The position numbers and the translations under genes were made by a program. The notes under the pieces were generated by a model. That model was not told the origin of the DNA, did no database searches, and saw nothing but the letters and a program-made list of their open reading frames with translations. 64,000 bases of DNA from Janthinobacterium sp. 64 (GTDB lineage Bacteria; Pseudomonadota; Gammaproteobacteria; Burkholderiales; Burkholderiaceae_D), in the NCBI RefSeq assembly GCF_002813325.1, contig NZ_PHUG01000001.1, forward strand, positions 5,084,001 through 5,148,000, in the 5' to 3' direction. Positions within the stretch are counted from its first letter, which is position 1. Every line of letters starts with the position of its first letter. Positions 53,228 through 62,460 of the stretch are shown in pieces.

Positions 53228-53863
53228 ATGAAGCCGAACCCGCAGCAAGACCCCATCCACGCCATCACGGGCCGCACCCTGGCCCATTACGACGCCAGCG
53301 CCGAGCAGTTTTTCGAAGGCACGCGCGACCACGACGTCAGCCAGAACATCAGCGCGCTGCTGGGGGCCATCGGCAAGCCGGCGCCTTTGGATATTCTCGA
53401 CCTCGGTTGCGGCCCGGGCCGCGATCTCAAAGCGTTCACGGCCATGGGCCACCACGCCATCGGTGTCGATGGCTGCCCCCGCTTCGTCGAGATGGCGCGC
53501 ACCTACAGCGGCTGCACCGTGTGGCAGCAGGATTTCGTTGATCTCGACCTGCCCGCCGCGCACTTCGACGGCGTGTTCGCCAATGCCGTGCTGTTCCACG
53601 TGCCCAGCGCCGCCTTGCCCGGCGTGCTGCGCGCCCTGCATGCTTGCCTGAAGCCCGGCGGTGTACTGTTCAGCTCGAACCCGCGCGGGCAAAACCAGGA
53701 AGGCTGGAATGGCGCCCGTTATGGCAGCTACCACGACGAAGCGACCTGGGCCGCCTACGTGCAGGCGGCCGGTTTTACCTTGATCGAGCAGTACTACCGT
53801 CCGCCCGGCCTGCCGCGCGAGCAGCAGCCGTGGCTGGCGACGGTATGGCGCAAAGCGGGCTGA
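53228..53863 (+). CDS. Class I SAM-dependent methyltransferase
   Basis: A 211-residue cytoplasmic methyltransferase. Motif I ILDLGCGPGRDLKAF binds SAM, followed by GVDGCPRFVEMAR (motif II) and the FDGVFANAVLFHVP region (post I/IV). ATG at 53228 has AGGA 6 bases before it; an ATG at 53201 adds nine non-conserved residues. The substrate is unknown. It follows the M13 gene by 68 bases. Confidence 0.88.
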   Translation: MKPNPQQDPIHAITGRTLAHYDASAEQFFEGTRDHDVSQNISALLGAIGKPAPLDILDLGCGPGRDLKAFTAMGHHAIGVDGCPRFVEMARTYSGCTVWQQDFVDLDLPAAHFDGVFANAVLFHVPSAALPGVLRALHACLKPGGVLFSSNPRGQNQEGWNGARYGSYHDEATWAAYVQAAGFTLIEQYYRPPGLPREQQPWLATVWRKAG

Positions 53864-54048
53864 TTTTGCGTAATTAGCTGATTTTTGGCATGTGTTAGGG
53901 ACCGTACATAGTTTTTGCAACCTCAAGCGTAGTATGGACACATCGACACGCAGCAAGCAGCGCAAGCCGCTTCAAGCAGCGTGTGAGCCGCAGTACCGGC
54001 GCTTCGGGCGCCGGACAACAGATGTACCAACTACAGTGAGGATTCATC

Positions 54049-54234
54049 ATGAACAAAGATCAAGTCGAAGGTAAACTGAAGGAAGTCGGCGGTAAAATCC
54101 AGGAAGCCGCTGGCAAAGTCGTCGGCAGCGAAGAACAGCAAGCCAAGGGCCTGGCAAACCAGGTCGAAGGCAAAGTGCAGAAGAAAGTTGGCGACGTCAA
54201 GGATGCGGTCGAGACCGTTACGCGCAAACCGTAA
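54049..54234 (+). CDS. CsbD-family stress protein
   Basis: A 61-residue CsbD-like protein, full length for the family (MNKDQVEGKLKEVGGKIQEA, with KGLANQVEGKVQKKVGDVKD later). Members rise under general stress in many bacteria, function unknown. AGTGAGGATTC precedes the ATG. The upstream 185 bases are AT-rich in part and probably carry a stress promoter, but none was fixed. Monocistronic with a strong terminator. Confidence 0.9.
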   Translation: MNKDQVEGKLKEVGGKIQEAAGKVVGSEEQQAKGLANQVEGKVQKKVGDVKDAVETVTRKP

Positions 54235-54251
54235 TCTGACGCACGCATAAA

Positions 54252-54287
54252 AAAACCGCCGCCTGTCGCGAGACAGGCGGCGGTTTT
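54252..54287. terminator. Bidirectional terminator between CsbD and S9 peptidase genes
   Basis: A 16-base perfect stem, AAAACCGCCGCCTGTC (54252-54267) with GACAGGCGGCGGTTTT (54272-54287), loop GCGA. A-run and T-run at the ends let it serve both convergent genes. Confidence 0.93.
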
Positions 54288-54303
54288 CATTTGCGGGCGC
54301 GCT

Positions 54304-56511
54304 TTACTTCGCGACGCCCAGGTTCTGCTTGAAGAACATCTCGATTTTCTTGTACACGTGGCGCTGGCCCGCGCGCGACGAGATGCCGTGCTTGGCGCCC
54401 GGATACGTCATCAGGTCGAACTGTACGCCGCGGTTCACCAGCGCATCGATCAGGCGCGTGCTGTTGCTGAACAAGACGTTGTCGTCGGCCATGCCGTGCA
54501 CCAGCAGCAGCGGCGACTTCAAGCCATCGAGGTGGGCGAACACGGTGCTGGCCTTGTAGCCATCGACGTTTTCCTTCGGCATGCCGAGGAATTGCTCCGT
54601 GTAGTGGGTGTCGTACAGCGACCAGTCGGTCACGGGCGCCACCGACACGCCCATGGCGATCTTGTCGGATGCGGCCGACAGCAGACGCAAGGTCATGAAG
54701 CCGCCGTAGCTCCAGCCGAACACGCCGATGCGCTTGGCATCGACGAAGCTTTGCTTGCCCAGCCAGGCTATGCCGACCAGCTGGTCGGCCACTTCGGCCG
54801 CACCAAGGTTGTGGTAGATGGCGTCCGTGAACGCGCGCTCGCGGCGCGAGGAACCGCGGTTATCGAGGCGGAAGACGACGAAGCCTTGCTGCGCCATGTA
54901 CTGGTCGAAGTTGTTGCCCCAGCGGCGCGCCACGTGCTGCGAGTGCGGGCCGCCATACGTCGACAGGTAGACGGGATAGCGTTTGCTGGCGTCGAAGTTC
55001 GACGGCTTGACGATGGAGTAGTACAGCGTCTGGCCATCGTTGGCCTTCAGGGTGCCGTACTCGGTCGGCAGGTGGTCCGCCTTGTACTTGGCGTACGGGT
55101 GGCTGGCGTTCAGCGCATTTTCTTCCAGCCAGCCCACCATGGCGCCGTCAGGGCGGCGGATGCTCACTTGCGGCGGCGTGGCCGGGTCCGAATACGTGTC
55201 GACGAAGACTTCGCCATTGCGCGAGAACGTCGTGTCGTGCCAGCCGTCGGCTTTCGTCACGCGCTGCGGCTTGTCGGCCGTGCTGCCATCGAGTGCCAGG
55301 GCGTAGGTCTGCTTGTCGATCACGGCGTCGCGGTTCGAGGCGACGAACACTTTACCGGTTTTCTGGTTCACGGCCAGCACGCCGTCGATGCCCCACTCGC
55401 CGGACGTGACCGGGTGCAGCAGCTTGCCGCTCATGTCGTACAGGTACAGGTGATTGCGGCCCGTGCGCTCGGATGACCACAGGAAGGTGCCGTTCGACAG
55501 GAAGCGCAGGTCGTCATGGATGCTGACCCAGGTTTTGGACGTTTCCGTCAGCAGGGTGCGCTGCGCCAAAGTACCCGCATCGACGGCGACCAGGTCGAGG
55601 GTCTTCTGGTCGCGCGACTGGCGCTGGTAGACGAGCGACTTGCTGTCCGCGCTCCAGTCGGCGCGCACCAGGTAGATGTCGGGGTTCGTGCCCAGGTCCA
55701 CCTGGCGCTGCGCGCCCGTTTCCGGCGAGACGATCAGCAGTTGCACCAGCACGTTCGGGTCGCCGGCGGCAGGGTAGCGCTGCTCGACGACATCGGTGCG
55801 GTCGGCGAAGATTTCAAAGCGGCGCACGACGGGCACGGGCGCTTCGTCATAGCGTTTATACGCGATGGCGGAATCGTCGGGCGCCCAGTAGTAGCCGGTG
55901 CGCTGTCCCATTTCTTCCTGCGCCACGAATTCGGCTTCGCCGTTGCGGATGGCGCCCTTGCCGTCGGTCGTCAGCTGGCGTTCCTTGTCCGTTTTGAGGT
56001 CGATCACATAGATGTTCTGGTCGCGCACGAACGAGACGTAGCGGCCTTTCGGCGAGATTTTCGGGTCCAGCACATTGCCCTTGGCGACCAGGCGCGCCTT
56101 GTCCGGATGGGCCGCGTCGACCAGGTACAGATTGCCGGCCAGCGGCACCAGCAGCTGCTTGCCGTCCGGCGACCAGGCGTAGCTGAGAATGCCGTTCAGG
56201 CTGGCCGTGCGCTCGCGTTCGCGGCGCGCCTGCTCTTCGGGCGAAATCGTTTCATTCGGCACCAGCGCCTTCGAGTCGACCAGGCGGTGCGTGCTCTTGT
56301 CCTTGAGCTTGAATTCCCACAGGTCGAGCTGGAACTGGTTGTCCGCGCGGCCGCGCAGGAACGTGACGCGCTCGCCATCGGGCGAGACCTTCAGGTTGCG
56401 CACGCCGGGGCCGGCCAGCGCCGGATCGGCGTGAATGCGTTCCAGGGTCAGCTTTTCAGCCGATGCGGGAACGCTGGCCATCGCGGCCAGAAAACAAAGA
56501 ATAAAACGCAT
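54304..56511 (-). CDS. S9-family peptidase (dipeptidyl peptidase IV-like)
   Basis: A 735-residue exported serine peptidase. A signal peptide (about 1-19, VPASAEK) precedes a DPPIV-type beta-propeller (about 30-470; for example YYWAPDDSAIAYKRYDEAPV) and an alpha/beta hydrolase domain (about 480-735) with nucleophile S601 in FGWSYGGFM, acid in HGMADDNVLF and histidine in YPGAKHGIS. It would remove dipeptides from peptides in the periplasm. The start MRFILCFLAAMA is set by the signal peptide; an open frame continues upstream. Confidence 0.93.
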   Translation of the reverse strand: MRFILCFLAAMASVPASAEKLTLERIHADPALAGPGVRNLKVSPDGERVTFLRGRADNQFQLDLWEFKLKDKSTHRLVDSKALVPNETISPEEQARRERERTASLNGILSYAWSPDGKQLLVPLAGNLYLVDAAHPDKARLVAKGNVLDPKISPKGRYVSFVRDQNIYVIDLKTDKERQLTTDGKGAIRNGEAEFVAQEEMGQRTGYYWAPDDSAIAYKRYDEAPVPVVRRFEIFADRTDVVEQRYPAAGDPNVLVQLLIVSPETGAQRQVDLGTNPDIYLVRADWSADSKSLVYQRQSRDQKTLDLVAVDAGTLAQRTLLTETSKTWVSIHDDLRFLSNGTFLWSSERTGRNHLYLYDMSGKLLHPVTSGEWGIDGVLAVNQKTGKVFVASNRDAVIDKQTYALALDGSTADKPQRVTKADGWHDTTFSRNGEVFVDTYSDPATPPQVSIRRPDGAMVGWLEENALNASHPYAKYKADHLPTEYGTLKANDGQTLYYSIVKPSNFDASKRYPVYLSTYGGPHSQHVARRWGNNFDQYMAQQGFVVFRLDNRGSSRRERAFTDAIYHNLGAAEVADQLVGIAWLGKQSFVDAKRIGVFGWSYGGFMTLRLLSAASDKIAMGVSVAPVTDWSLYDTHYTEQFLGMPKENVDGYKASTVFAHLDGLKSPLLLVHGMADDNVLFSNSTRLIDALVNRGVQFDLMTYPGAKHGISSRAGQRHVYKKIEMFFKQNLGVAK

Positions 56512-56727
56512 GGATGTCTCGGTGATGGTAAAGGGATGGTCAAGCAGATGCTTGACGGCAAACGATACCAGAGCACGGCGTTTAATGCGATAGGGCCAGC
56601 CACGGAATAATCCGGCAATTGCCTTCTTTACTTTGGCGTAACGAGTGGACTGGTGGTGCTTTGTATGGCGAAGCGGCAAGGGCGGCACGCATAAATTGCG
56701 CGCCGCCCTGTGTTCAAGGCGCTCGGT

Positions 56728-58122
56728 TCAATGCGCGGTGCGCAGGCGCTGCAGCGACAGCCTGTTCAAATACCAGGTCAGCAGCACGGCAGCCACCGTC
56801 AGGCCCGTGACGAGGCCGATCCAGAAACCGGCGGCGGCCATCGGTTCGGCCGGCGACCAGATGAAGCCTGGCGGCGCGAGGCCCAGCACATAGCCGATCG
56901 GCAGCGAGAAACCCCAGAACGCCAGCAGCTGGATCAGCATCGGCTGGCGCGTCACCTTGTAGCCGCGAATCGCGCAGGACGTGGCCACCTGGGTGGCGTC
57001 GGACAGCTGGAACAGGGCGGCGAACAGCAGCAGCTGCGCGCACAGTTCCTGCACCTGCGGATCGGACGTATAGGCTTGCGCGATCTGGTGGCGGAAGACG
57101 GTGATGACGGTGGCCGAGACGATGGCCGCCGTCAGCGACATGGCCACGCCCACCCACGAAATGAAACGGGCGCGGCGCAGATTGGCTTCGCCCACGGCAT
57201 GGCCCACGCGCGTCACCAGCGCGATGCCGAAGGTGAGCGGCACCATGAAGACGACGGACGAGAAATTCAGGGCAATTTGATGCGCCGACACCTGGATCAC
57301 GCCGAAGCGCGCCACGAGCAGGCTGATGACGCCAAAGGCGCTCACTTCGGCAAAGTAGGTCACGCCTATGGGCAGGCCCAGGCGCAGCATGGGACCGATG
57401 GACGATGGCTGTGGCCATTCCCAGTGCGTGAACGGATACGTGGCGCGGTAGGCGGGCGCGATCCTGATCCAGGCCAGCATGGCCAGCAGCATCATCCACA
57501 CGCAGCAGGTGGTGGCCACGGCGCAGCCCACGCCGCCCAGTTTCGGCATGCCCCAGTGGCCGTAGATCAGCAGGTAGTTGACGAAAATATTCAGCGCCAG
57601 CGCCGCCAGCGCGATGACCATCACGGGCTTGGTCTGGTTGATGCTGGTGCTGTAGCCGTACAGCGCGCGGTAGGCGGCGAACGGCGGCAGCGCGCAGCTG
57701 ATGATGTGCACGAACAGCTTGGCCTTCGATGCGACGGCGGGTTCGAGCATCAGGTGGTCGAATACCAGCGCCGCCATGTTCGTCAGCAGGCAGGCCACCA
57801 GGCCGACGAGCAGCGCCTTCCACAGCGACTGGCGCACGATGTGCGGCACCTGGTCGTGGCGCGCAGCGCCGATTTCATGCGCCACCAGGGTATTGATCGC
57901 CATCATGATGCCGCTCACGGTGACGAGCACGATGGACCAGATGGCCGCGCCCAGCGACACGGCCGCCAGTTCCTCGGGATTCGTATGCCCCGTCATCGCC
58001 ACGTCGGCCGCGCCCATGCCGACGGTGGCCAGCTGGCCGATCAGGATGGGCCAGGCCAGCTTCCATAATGAAGATACTTCGGCGCGGACGGCGGGCAGGG
58101 TGAACGAGGTCGTGTGTGGCAT
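56728..58122 (-). CDS. MATE-family multidrug exporter (NorM-like)
   Basis: A 464-residue 12-helix inner-membrane exporter of the MATE family, using Na+ or H+ to expel cationic compounds. The first helix region LAWPILIGQLATVGMGAADV and the helix 7 counterpart LRLGLPIGVTYFAEVSAF show the two-fold repeat typical of the fold. The start is ATG at 58122; the in-frame codon three residues earlier is TTG. 216 bases separate it from the S9 peptidase gene, on the same strand; that gap shows no terminator. Confidence 0.92.
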   Translation of the reverse strand: MPHTTSFTLPAVRAEVSSLWKLAWPILIGQLATVGMGAADVAMTGHTNPEELAAVSLGAAIWSIVLVTVSGIMMAINTLVAHEIGAARHDQVPHIVRQSLWKALLVGLVACLLTNMAALVFDHLMLEPAVASKAKLFVHIISCALPPFAAYRALYGYSTSINQTKPVMVIALAALALNIFVNYLLIYGHWGMPKLGGVGCAVATTCCVWMMLLAMLAWIRIAPAYRATYPFTHWEWPQPSSIGPMLRLGLPIGVTYFAEVSAFGVISLLVARFGVIQVSAHQIALNFSSVVFMVPLTFGIALVTRVGHAVGEANLRRARFISWVGVAMSLTAAIVSATVITVFRHQIAQAYTSDPQVQELCAQLLLFAALFQLSDATQVATSCAIRGYKVTRQPMLIQLLAFWGFSLPIGYVLGLAPPGFIWSPAEPMAAAGFWIGLVTGLTVAAVLLTWYLNRLSLQRLRTAH

Positions 58123-58331
58123 GGGTGGCAAACGTGGCTAAACACGCAATTCTACTGATAATGTGCCCGCTTGTCCCCGCGCCACGGGCCGCAGGATGGT
58201 GTCGCCTGGGGGTGTTTTCTTTCTTTTGGTAACAATTCATTGTTTTTTTTCGTATATTTGTTACACCGTTTTTTTGTCTGGCCGCTACACTGACAACTAT
58301 TGATGCCGACCATATCCACGGAGACTTTCCC

Positions 58332-59063
58332 ATGAACCGCCCGCTTACCCACGCCCTGCTATGCGCAGCCTCACTCTTCATCCATGTTGGCGCGCAGGCC
58401 GGCGAGATCACCCTGTTCAAGGACGATAATTTCCGCGGCCGGTCGCTGACTTTGCGCGAACCGACCGAGTATCTTGCCAACCATGGCTTCAACGACAAGG
58501 TATCGAGCATCATCGTCCATTCCGGCACCTGGCAAGTGTGTGTCGATGGCGCTTTCCGCGGCGCCTGCCGCGTGCTCGAACGCGGTGAATATCCGTCGAT
58601 GCCGGGCATGAACGATGAAATTTCTTCGGTGCGTGAAGTGGCGCGCGGCAGCGGTGGCTACAACCCCGGCTACCCGGGGCGCGATCCGGACCGCGATTCG
58701 GGCCGCAACCCGGGGCGCGATCCCGACCGTGGCCATGGTGGCTATGGCCGTGGTTCGACTCTGGAGATGTACACCAGCGACGGCGCCGCCGTGCGCATCA
58801 ACCGCGATATCGAAGCCTTGAGCGATATCGGCTTCAATGACCGCGCCACCGGCATCTACATCGACCGCGGCTACTGGCAGCTGTGCAGCAACTGGCGCTA
58901 CCAGGGCACTTGCCGCATCTTCGGGCAGGGGCGTTTTGAAAACCTGGGACGCGGCCTCGATGGCCAGGTGTCGTCGGTGCGCCAGGTCGATCCGCGCGAT
59001 GCGCGCCGCCAGGAGCACTTCATGGACCAGCGCGAGCCGTCGCAGGACGATTATTACCGCTGA
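58332..59063 (+). CDS. Exported beta/gamma-crystallin-like protein
   Basis: A 243-residue exported protein with a signal peptide (about 1-23, GAQAGE) and two crystallin-type domains (about 24-105 and 140-218). Each has the Greek-key pattern, such as ITLFKDDNFRGRSLTLREPT and TGIYIDRGYWQLCSNWRYQG with paired cysteines. Between them lies a linker (about 105-140) with repeated GRDPDR/GRNPGRDPDR units encoded by direct DNA repeats (about 58676-58730). The family is calcium-binding in some members. The C-terminus is charged (QREPSQDDYYR). GGAG lies 9 bases before the ATG. Confidence 0.83.
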   Translation: MNRPLTHALLCAASLFIHVGAQAGEITLFKDDNFRGRSLTLREPTEYLANHGFNDKVSSIIVHSGTWQVCVDGAFRGACRVLERGEYPSMPGMNDEISSVREVARGSGGYNPGYPGRDPDRDSGRNPGRDPDRGHGGYGRGSTLEMYTSDGAAVRINRDIEALSDIGFNDRATGIYIDRGYWQLCSNWRYQGTCRIFGQGRFENLGRGLDGQVSSVRQVDPRDARRQEHFMDQREPSQDDYYR

Positions 59064-59187
59064 TGTACTGAGCGAGTGCCCGCGTGCGCTGGTACGCCGG
59101 CGGGCAGCGTTGTATTGTGCACACGCTGCCTGCCGCCTAATTCGTGTACTCTTCCCATGGGCAGTTCAACCATGGGGAGCAAGCGCG

Positions 59188-60114
59188 GTGGAATACAAGG
59201 ACTACTACAAGGAGCTTGGCGTCGAAAAGACGGCGACCGAGGCCGAGATCAAGAAGGCGTACCGCAAGCTGGTACGCAAATACCATCCCGACGTGAGCAA
59301 AGAACCGGACGCGGACAAGCGCACCAAGGCCCTCAACGAGGCCTACGGCGTGCTGGGCGACGCGGAAAAGCGCGCCGCCTACGATGAACTGGGCCGCAGC
59401 GCCCAGGGCCATCCCAAGGGAGAGCCCTTCCGGCCGCCGCCGGACTGGGGTTCGGGTTACGAATCGTCGGGCGCCGACGACAGCGACTTCTTTGCCGACC
59501 TGTTTGCCCACGTGGGCGGGCGCCGCCGCGCTGGAGGCAGTTTCCAGATGCAGGGCGAAGACAGCCACGCCGCCATCACCATCGATTTGCACGACAGCTA
59601 CCACGGCGCCAGGCGCCACATCGTCATGCGCGTGCCCGAAGCGGATGCGCAAGGCCATGTCGTCACGCGCGAGCGCACCTTGGAAGTGACGATACCGAAA
59701 GGCGTCACGGAAGGACAGCAGCTGCGCATGAAGGGGCAGGGCCATCCGGGCAGCGGCGGCGCGCCCGCTGGCGACCTGTATCTGGAAATCCGCTTCCAGC
59801 CCGATGCGCGCTACAAGGTGGAAGGGCGCGACGTGTTCGAGACGGTGCCCGTCACGCCATGGGAAGCGGCGCTGGGCGGCGAGATCGACGTGCCCACGCC
59901 ATCGGGCACGGTGGCCGTCAGCGTGCCGCCCAATTCGCAGACGGGGCGCAAGCTGCGCCTGAAGGGGCGCGGCATTCCCGCCGCCCAGCCGGGTGACCTG
60001 TATCTGCTGCTGGAAGTGGTGCTGCCGCCGGCGAACGATGACAAGGCGCGCGAATTGTATGCAACCATGGCGCGCGAGATGGCTTTCAATCCGCGCCAGA
60101 AGCTGGGAGGGTAA
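59188..60114 (+). CDS. cbpA: Curved DNA-binding protein CbpA (DnaJ-like co-chaperone)
   Basis: A 308-residue DnaJ homologue. The J domain (about 1-68) has the HPD motif in KYHPDVSKEPD, a linker with glycine and phenylalanine (about 75-110), and the two C-terminal substrate-binding domains (about 120-300, SHAAITIDLHDSYHGARRHI and VTIPKGVTEGQQLRMKGQG). It has no zinc-finger, so it is the CbpA type. The start is GTG at 59188, 8 bases after GGGGAG; an ATG in frame upstream would run through the crystallin gene. It is cotranscribed with cbpM. Confidence 0.95.
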   Translation: MEYKDYYKELGVEKTATEAEIKKAYRKLVRKYHPDVSKEPDADKRTKALNEAYGVLGDAEKRAAYDELGRSAQGHPKGEPFRPPPDWGSGYESSGADDSDFFADLFAHVGGRRRAGGSFQMQGEDSHAAITIDLHDSYHGARRHIVMRVPEADAQGHVVTRERTLEVTIPKGVTEGQQLRMKGQGHPGSGGAPAGDLYLEIRFQPDARYKVEGRDVFETVPVTPWEAALGGEIDVPTPSGTVAVSVPPNSQTGRKLRLKGRGIPAAQPGDLYLLLEVVLPPANDDKARELYATMAREMAFNPRQKLGG

Positions 60115-60117
60115 ATC

Positions 60118-60429
60118 ATGACAAACAAGGTAATTGGCGAACTGCTCGAAGATCGTGCCCTGAGCCTGGAGGAACTGGCGCGCGCCTGCGCCGTGGAGCC
60201 GGACTGGGTGGTGCGGCATGTGCAGACGGGCGTGCTGCTGCAAAATGGCCCGCCGGCGGGGCAGCTGACGGCCTGGCGCTTCACCAGCCTGGATCTGGTG
60301 CGCGCGCGCCGCCTGCACGAAATCGAATCCGTGTTCGATGCGAACGCGGAACTGGCCGCGCTGGTGGTCGACCTGTCGGAAGAAGTGGCGCGCCTGCGCC
60401 GCCGCCTGCACGTGCTGGGCGTCGAGTAG
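60118..60429 (+). CDS. cbpM: Chaperone modulator CbpM
   Basis: A 103-residue MerR-like small protein that binds the J domain of CbpA and inhibits its co-chaperone and DNA-binding activity. Pattern: LSLEELARACAVEPDWVVRHV in the helix-turn-helix-like part, then a coiled C-terminal helix (LVVDLSEEVARLRRRLHVLG). Its start lies 3 bases after the cbpA stop. Confidence 0.93.
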   Translation: MTNKVIGELLEDRALSLEELARACAVEPDWVVRHVQTGVLLQNGPPAGQLTAWRFTSLDLVRARRLHEIESVFDANAELAALVVDLSEEVARLRRRLHVLGVE

Positions 60430-60432
60430 TTT

Positions 60433-60660
60433 TTATTCAGGCTCGCCGTGACGTGACACGGTGAGCCTGGCAATATAAAACTGCCCGTCGATGACGACCC
60501 GGTGCGGGATGCCGGCCATGTCGAAGCCGGGGCCGCCGTCTTCCATCCATTCCTGCGCCAGCGCGTCGAATTGCTGCGGCGTCATGCGCAGCATCTGCGC
60601 CGTGATGACGAAGCGCGCGCCAGGTTTTTGTTTGTTGACGAAGTCGTCGATGCCGGCCAT
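60433..60660 (-). CDS. Small hypothetical protein
   Basis: A 75-residue protein of unknown function. It reads MAGIDDFVNKQKPGARFVIT, then MLRMTPQQFDALAQEWMEDG and ends with a beta-strand-like segment (VVIDGQFYIARLTVSRHGEPE). GAAGAG precedes the ATG at 60660; the frame is open further upstream but across the GGGGTC repeat. It converges on cbpM, ends 4 bases apart. Confidence 0.55.
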   Translation of the reverse strand: MAGIDDFVNKQKPGARFVITAQMLRMTPQQFDALAQEWMEDGGPGFDMAGIPHRVVIDGQFYIARLTVSRHGEPE

Positions 60661-60690
60661 GTGAATCTCTTCAAGGTTGTGTCTGAAATC

Positions 60691-60755
60691 GGGGTCAGAC
60701 CCGTCGGGGCAACCAGTCCCAATGGGACGGGTTGCGATCCCGCAGGGACTGACCC
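60691..60755. repeat. Dispersed GGGGTC palindrome, copy C
   Basis: Outer arms GGGGTCAG (60691-60698) and CTGACCCC (60748-60755), with inner segments such as AGTCCC/GGGACGGG able to pair again. Longest of the three copies. It sits in the control region of the small minus-strand gene, between it and the LysR gene. Confidence 0.7.
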
Positions 60756-60805
60756 CAGCATTTGGTTGGGGTTTGCTGAGGCATGATACCCCCCCGCGCG
60801 CGCAT

Positions 60806-61720
60806 CTAGAAGACTTGTTCCAGCAACGGCAACTGCTCCGCAAACCGCTCCGTGAGCCACTTGCCCGCCTGGCCCGGCGGCGTGTCGGCGCGCTGTATCA
60901 AATAAATCGGGTAATTCTCGCCATTGTCGACGGCCAGCGGCAGGTGCACCAGCCGTCCCTGCGTCAAATCTTCGCGCACCATCGCTTCGGGCATGTTGCC
61001 CCAGCCCAGGCCCGCGCGCAGCAGCGCGTGCTTGGAACCGAGGTCGCCCAGGCGCCAGTTGCGCAATCCCAGCACGCCGAAATCCTGGCCTTCCGTCAGC
61101 ACGCTGCGGTCGCTGAGCACCAGCTGCACGTGTTCGCGCGCCACGTTGGAGGCGATCGGCCCGGCCAGCTGCGCCAGCGCGTGGCTGGGCGCGGCCACGG
61201 GAATCAGGCGCACGTGACCGACGGCCAGGCGCTCGAAGACGCTGGCCGTGGCCGTCATCCAGCCACCGAGGCCGATGTGGCAGCTGCCATCCATCACCAG
61301 CTGCGCCACGGCGCCCATCGCTTCGATGCGCAGGCGCAGGGCGACGGTGGGGAACTGCGCCTGGAACGCCTCCAGAATGCGCACCAGCACGCAGGTGGGA
61401 AACATCACGTCGACCACCACCGACACTTCCGCTTCCAGCCCGCCGGCCAGTGCCTTGGCACGCGCGCGCATGCCATCGACCTTCAGGGCCACGGCGCGCG
61501 CATCGGCCAGCAGGGCCTTGCCCGCGTCCGTCAGGGTGGGCTTGCGCTTGCCGCGGTCGAGCAGCACCACATTCAGCTGTTCTTCCAGGTTGGCGATGGT
61601 GTAGCTGATCACCGATTGCGTGCGGTGCAGCTGGCGCGCCGCGTGGGCGAAGCCGCCCGCGTCGATGACGGCGACAAACACGCGCAACTGGTCGAGCGAA
61701 GGCTGACCCGGTTCTCTCAT
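60806..61720 (-). CDS. LysR-family transcriptional regulator
   Basis: A 304-residue LysR regulator. The winged helix (about 8-66: SLDQLRVFVAVIDAGGFAHA and LHRTQSVISYTIANLEEQ) is followed by a substrate-binding domain (about 92-300). It is divergent from azoR 134 bases away, which by the usual LysR layout it probably controls, together with itself. The inducer is unknown. Confidence 0.93.
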   Translation of the reverse strand: MREPGQPSLDQLRVFVAVIDAGGFAHAARQLHRTQSVISYTIANLEEQLNVVLLDRGKRKPTLTDAGKALLADARAVALKVDGMRARAKALAGGLEAEVSVVVDVMFPTCVLVRILEAFQAQFPTVALRLRIEAMGAVAQLVMDGSCHIGLGGWMTATASVFERLAVGHVRLIPVAAPSHALAQLAGPIASNVAREHVQLVLSDRSVLTEGQDFGVLGLRNWRLGDLGSKHALLRAGLGWGNMPEAMVREDLTQGRLVHLPLAVDNGENYPIYLIQRADTPPGQAGKWLTERFAEQLPLLEQVF

Positions 61721-61854
61721 GGAAACTCCCTATCTAGAAATTCGATGCTAAAAATTGATATTTATACGGTTTCATCGATGGTAGACCCGAACTATGCTGT
61801 GTGCAAGGGCTGCGACGTGGCCCATCCCCTCATCCATTTCCACAGGAGCAATTC

Positions 61855-62460
61855 ATGAGCAAGGTCTTGTACATCAATAGCAGCGTGCGCAACAGCGGTT
61901 CCCTGTCGCGCCAATTGTCGGGCGAATTCGTCGCGAAACTGGCCGCGCAAGGCGCCAGCGTCGTGGAGCGCGACCTGGCCGCGCAACCGGTGCCGCACTT
62001 GACGGAAGAGGTGATGGGCGCCTTCTTCACGCCGGCCGAACAGCGCGGCGCGCAGGCGGCCGCCGCCGTGCAATTGTCCGATAGCCTGGTCGACGAATTG
62101 CTGGCCGCCGACGTGCTGGTGCTGGCCGCGCCCATGTACAACTTTTCCGTACCGTCGACCCTGAAGGCGTGGATCGACCACGTGGCGCGCGCGGGCCGCA
62201 CCTTCCAATACACGGCAAATGGCCCCGTCGGCCTGGCCACGGGCAAGAAAGCCGTGATTTTCACGGCCAGCGGCGGCGTCTACAGCGAAGGGCCTGGCGC
62301 CGCGTATGACTACCTGAGCACCTATCTGCGCACGGCGCTGGGCTTCATCGGCATCACCGACATCGAGTTCGTGCAGGCCGAAGGCGTGGCCATGGGCGAG
62401 GATGCCGTCGCCAGCGCGATCGCCAAGGGCCGCGCCTCGATCGAAGCCCTGGCTGCCTGA
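61855..62460 (+). CDS. azoR: FMN-dependent NADH:quinone oxidoreductase / azoreductase
   Basis: A 201-residue flavodoxin-fold enzyme that reduces quinones and azo compounds with NADH. Family blocks: KVLYINSSVRNSGSLSRQLS (phosphate loop of FMN), LAAPMYNFSVPSTLKAWIDH and FTASGGVYSEGPGAAYDYL. AGGAG lies 5 bases before the ATG at 61855. A poor promoter (TTTCAT near 61770, TATGCT 61793-61798) may overlap LysR half-sites such as CATCGATG. It is predicted to be LysR-controlled. Confidence 0.94.
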   Translation: MSKVLYINSSVRNSGSLSRQLSGEFVAKLAAQGASVVERDLAAQPVPHLTEEVMGAFFTPAEQRGAQAAAAVQLSDSLVDELLAADVLVLAAPMYNFSVPSTLKAWIDHVARAGRTFQYTANGPVGLATGKKAVIFTASGGVYSEGPGAAYDYLSTYLRTALGFIGITDIEFVQAEGVAMGEDAVASAIAKGRASIEALAA

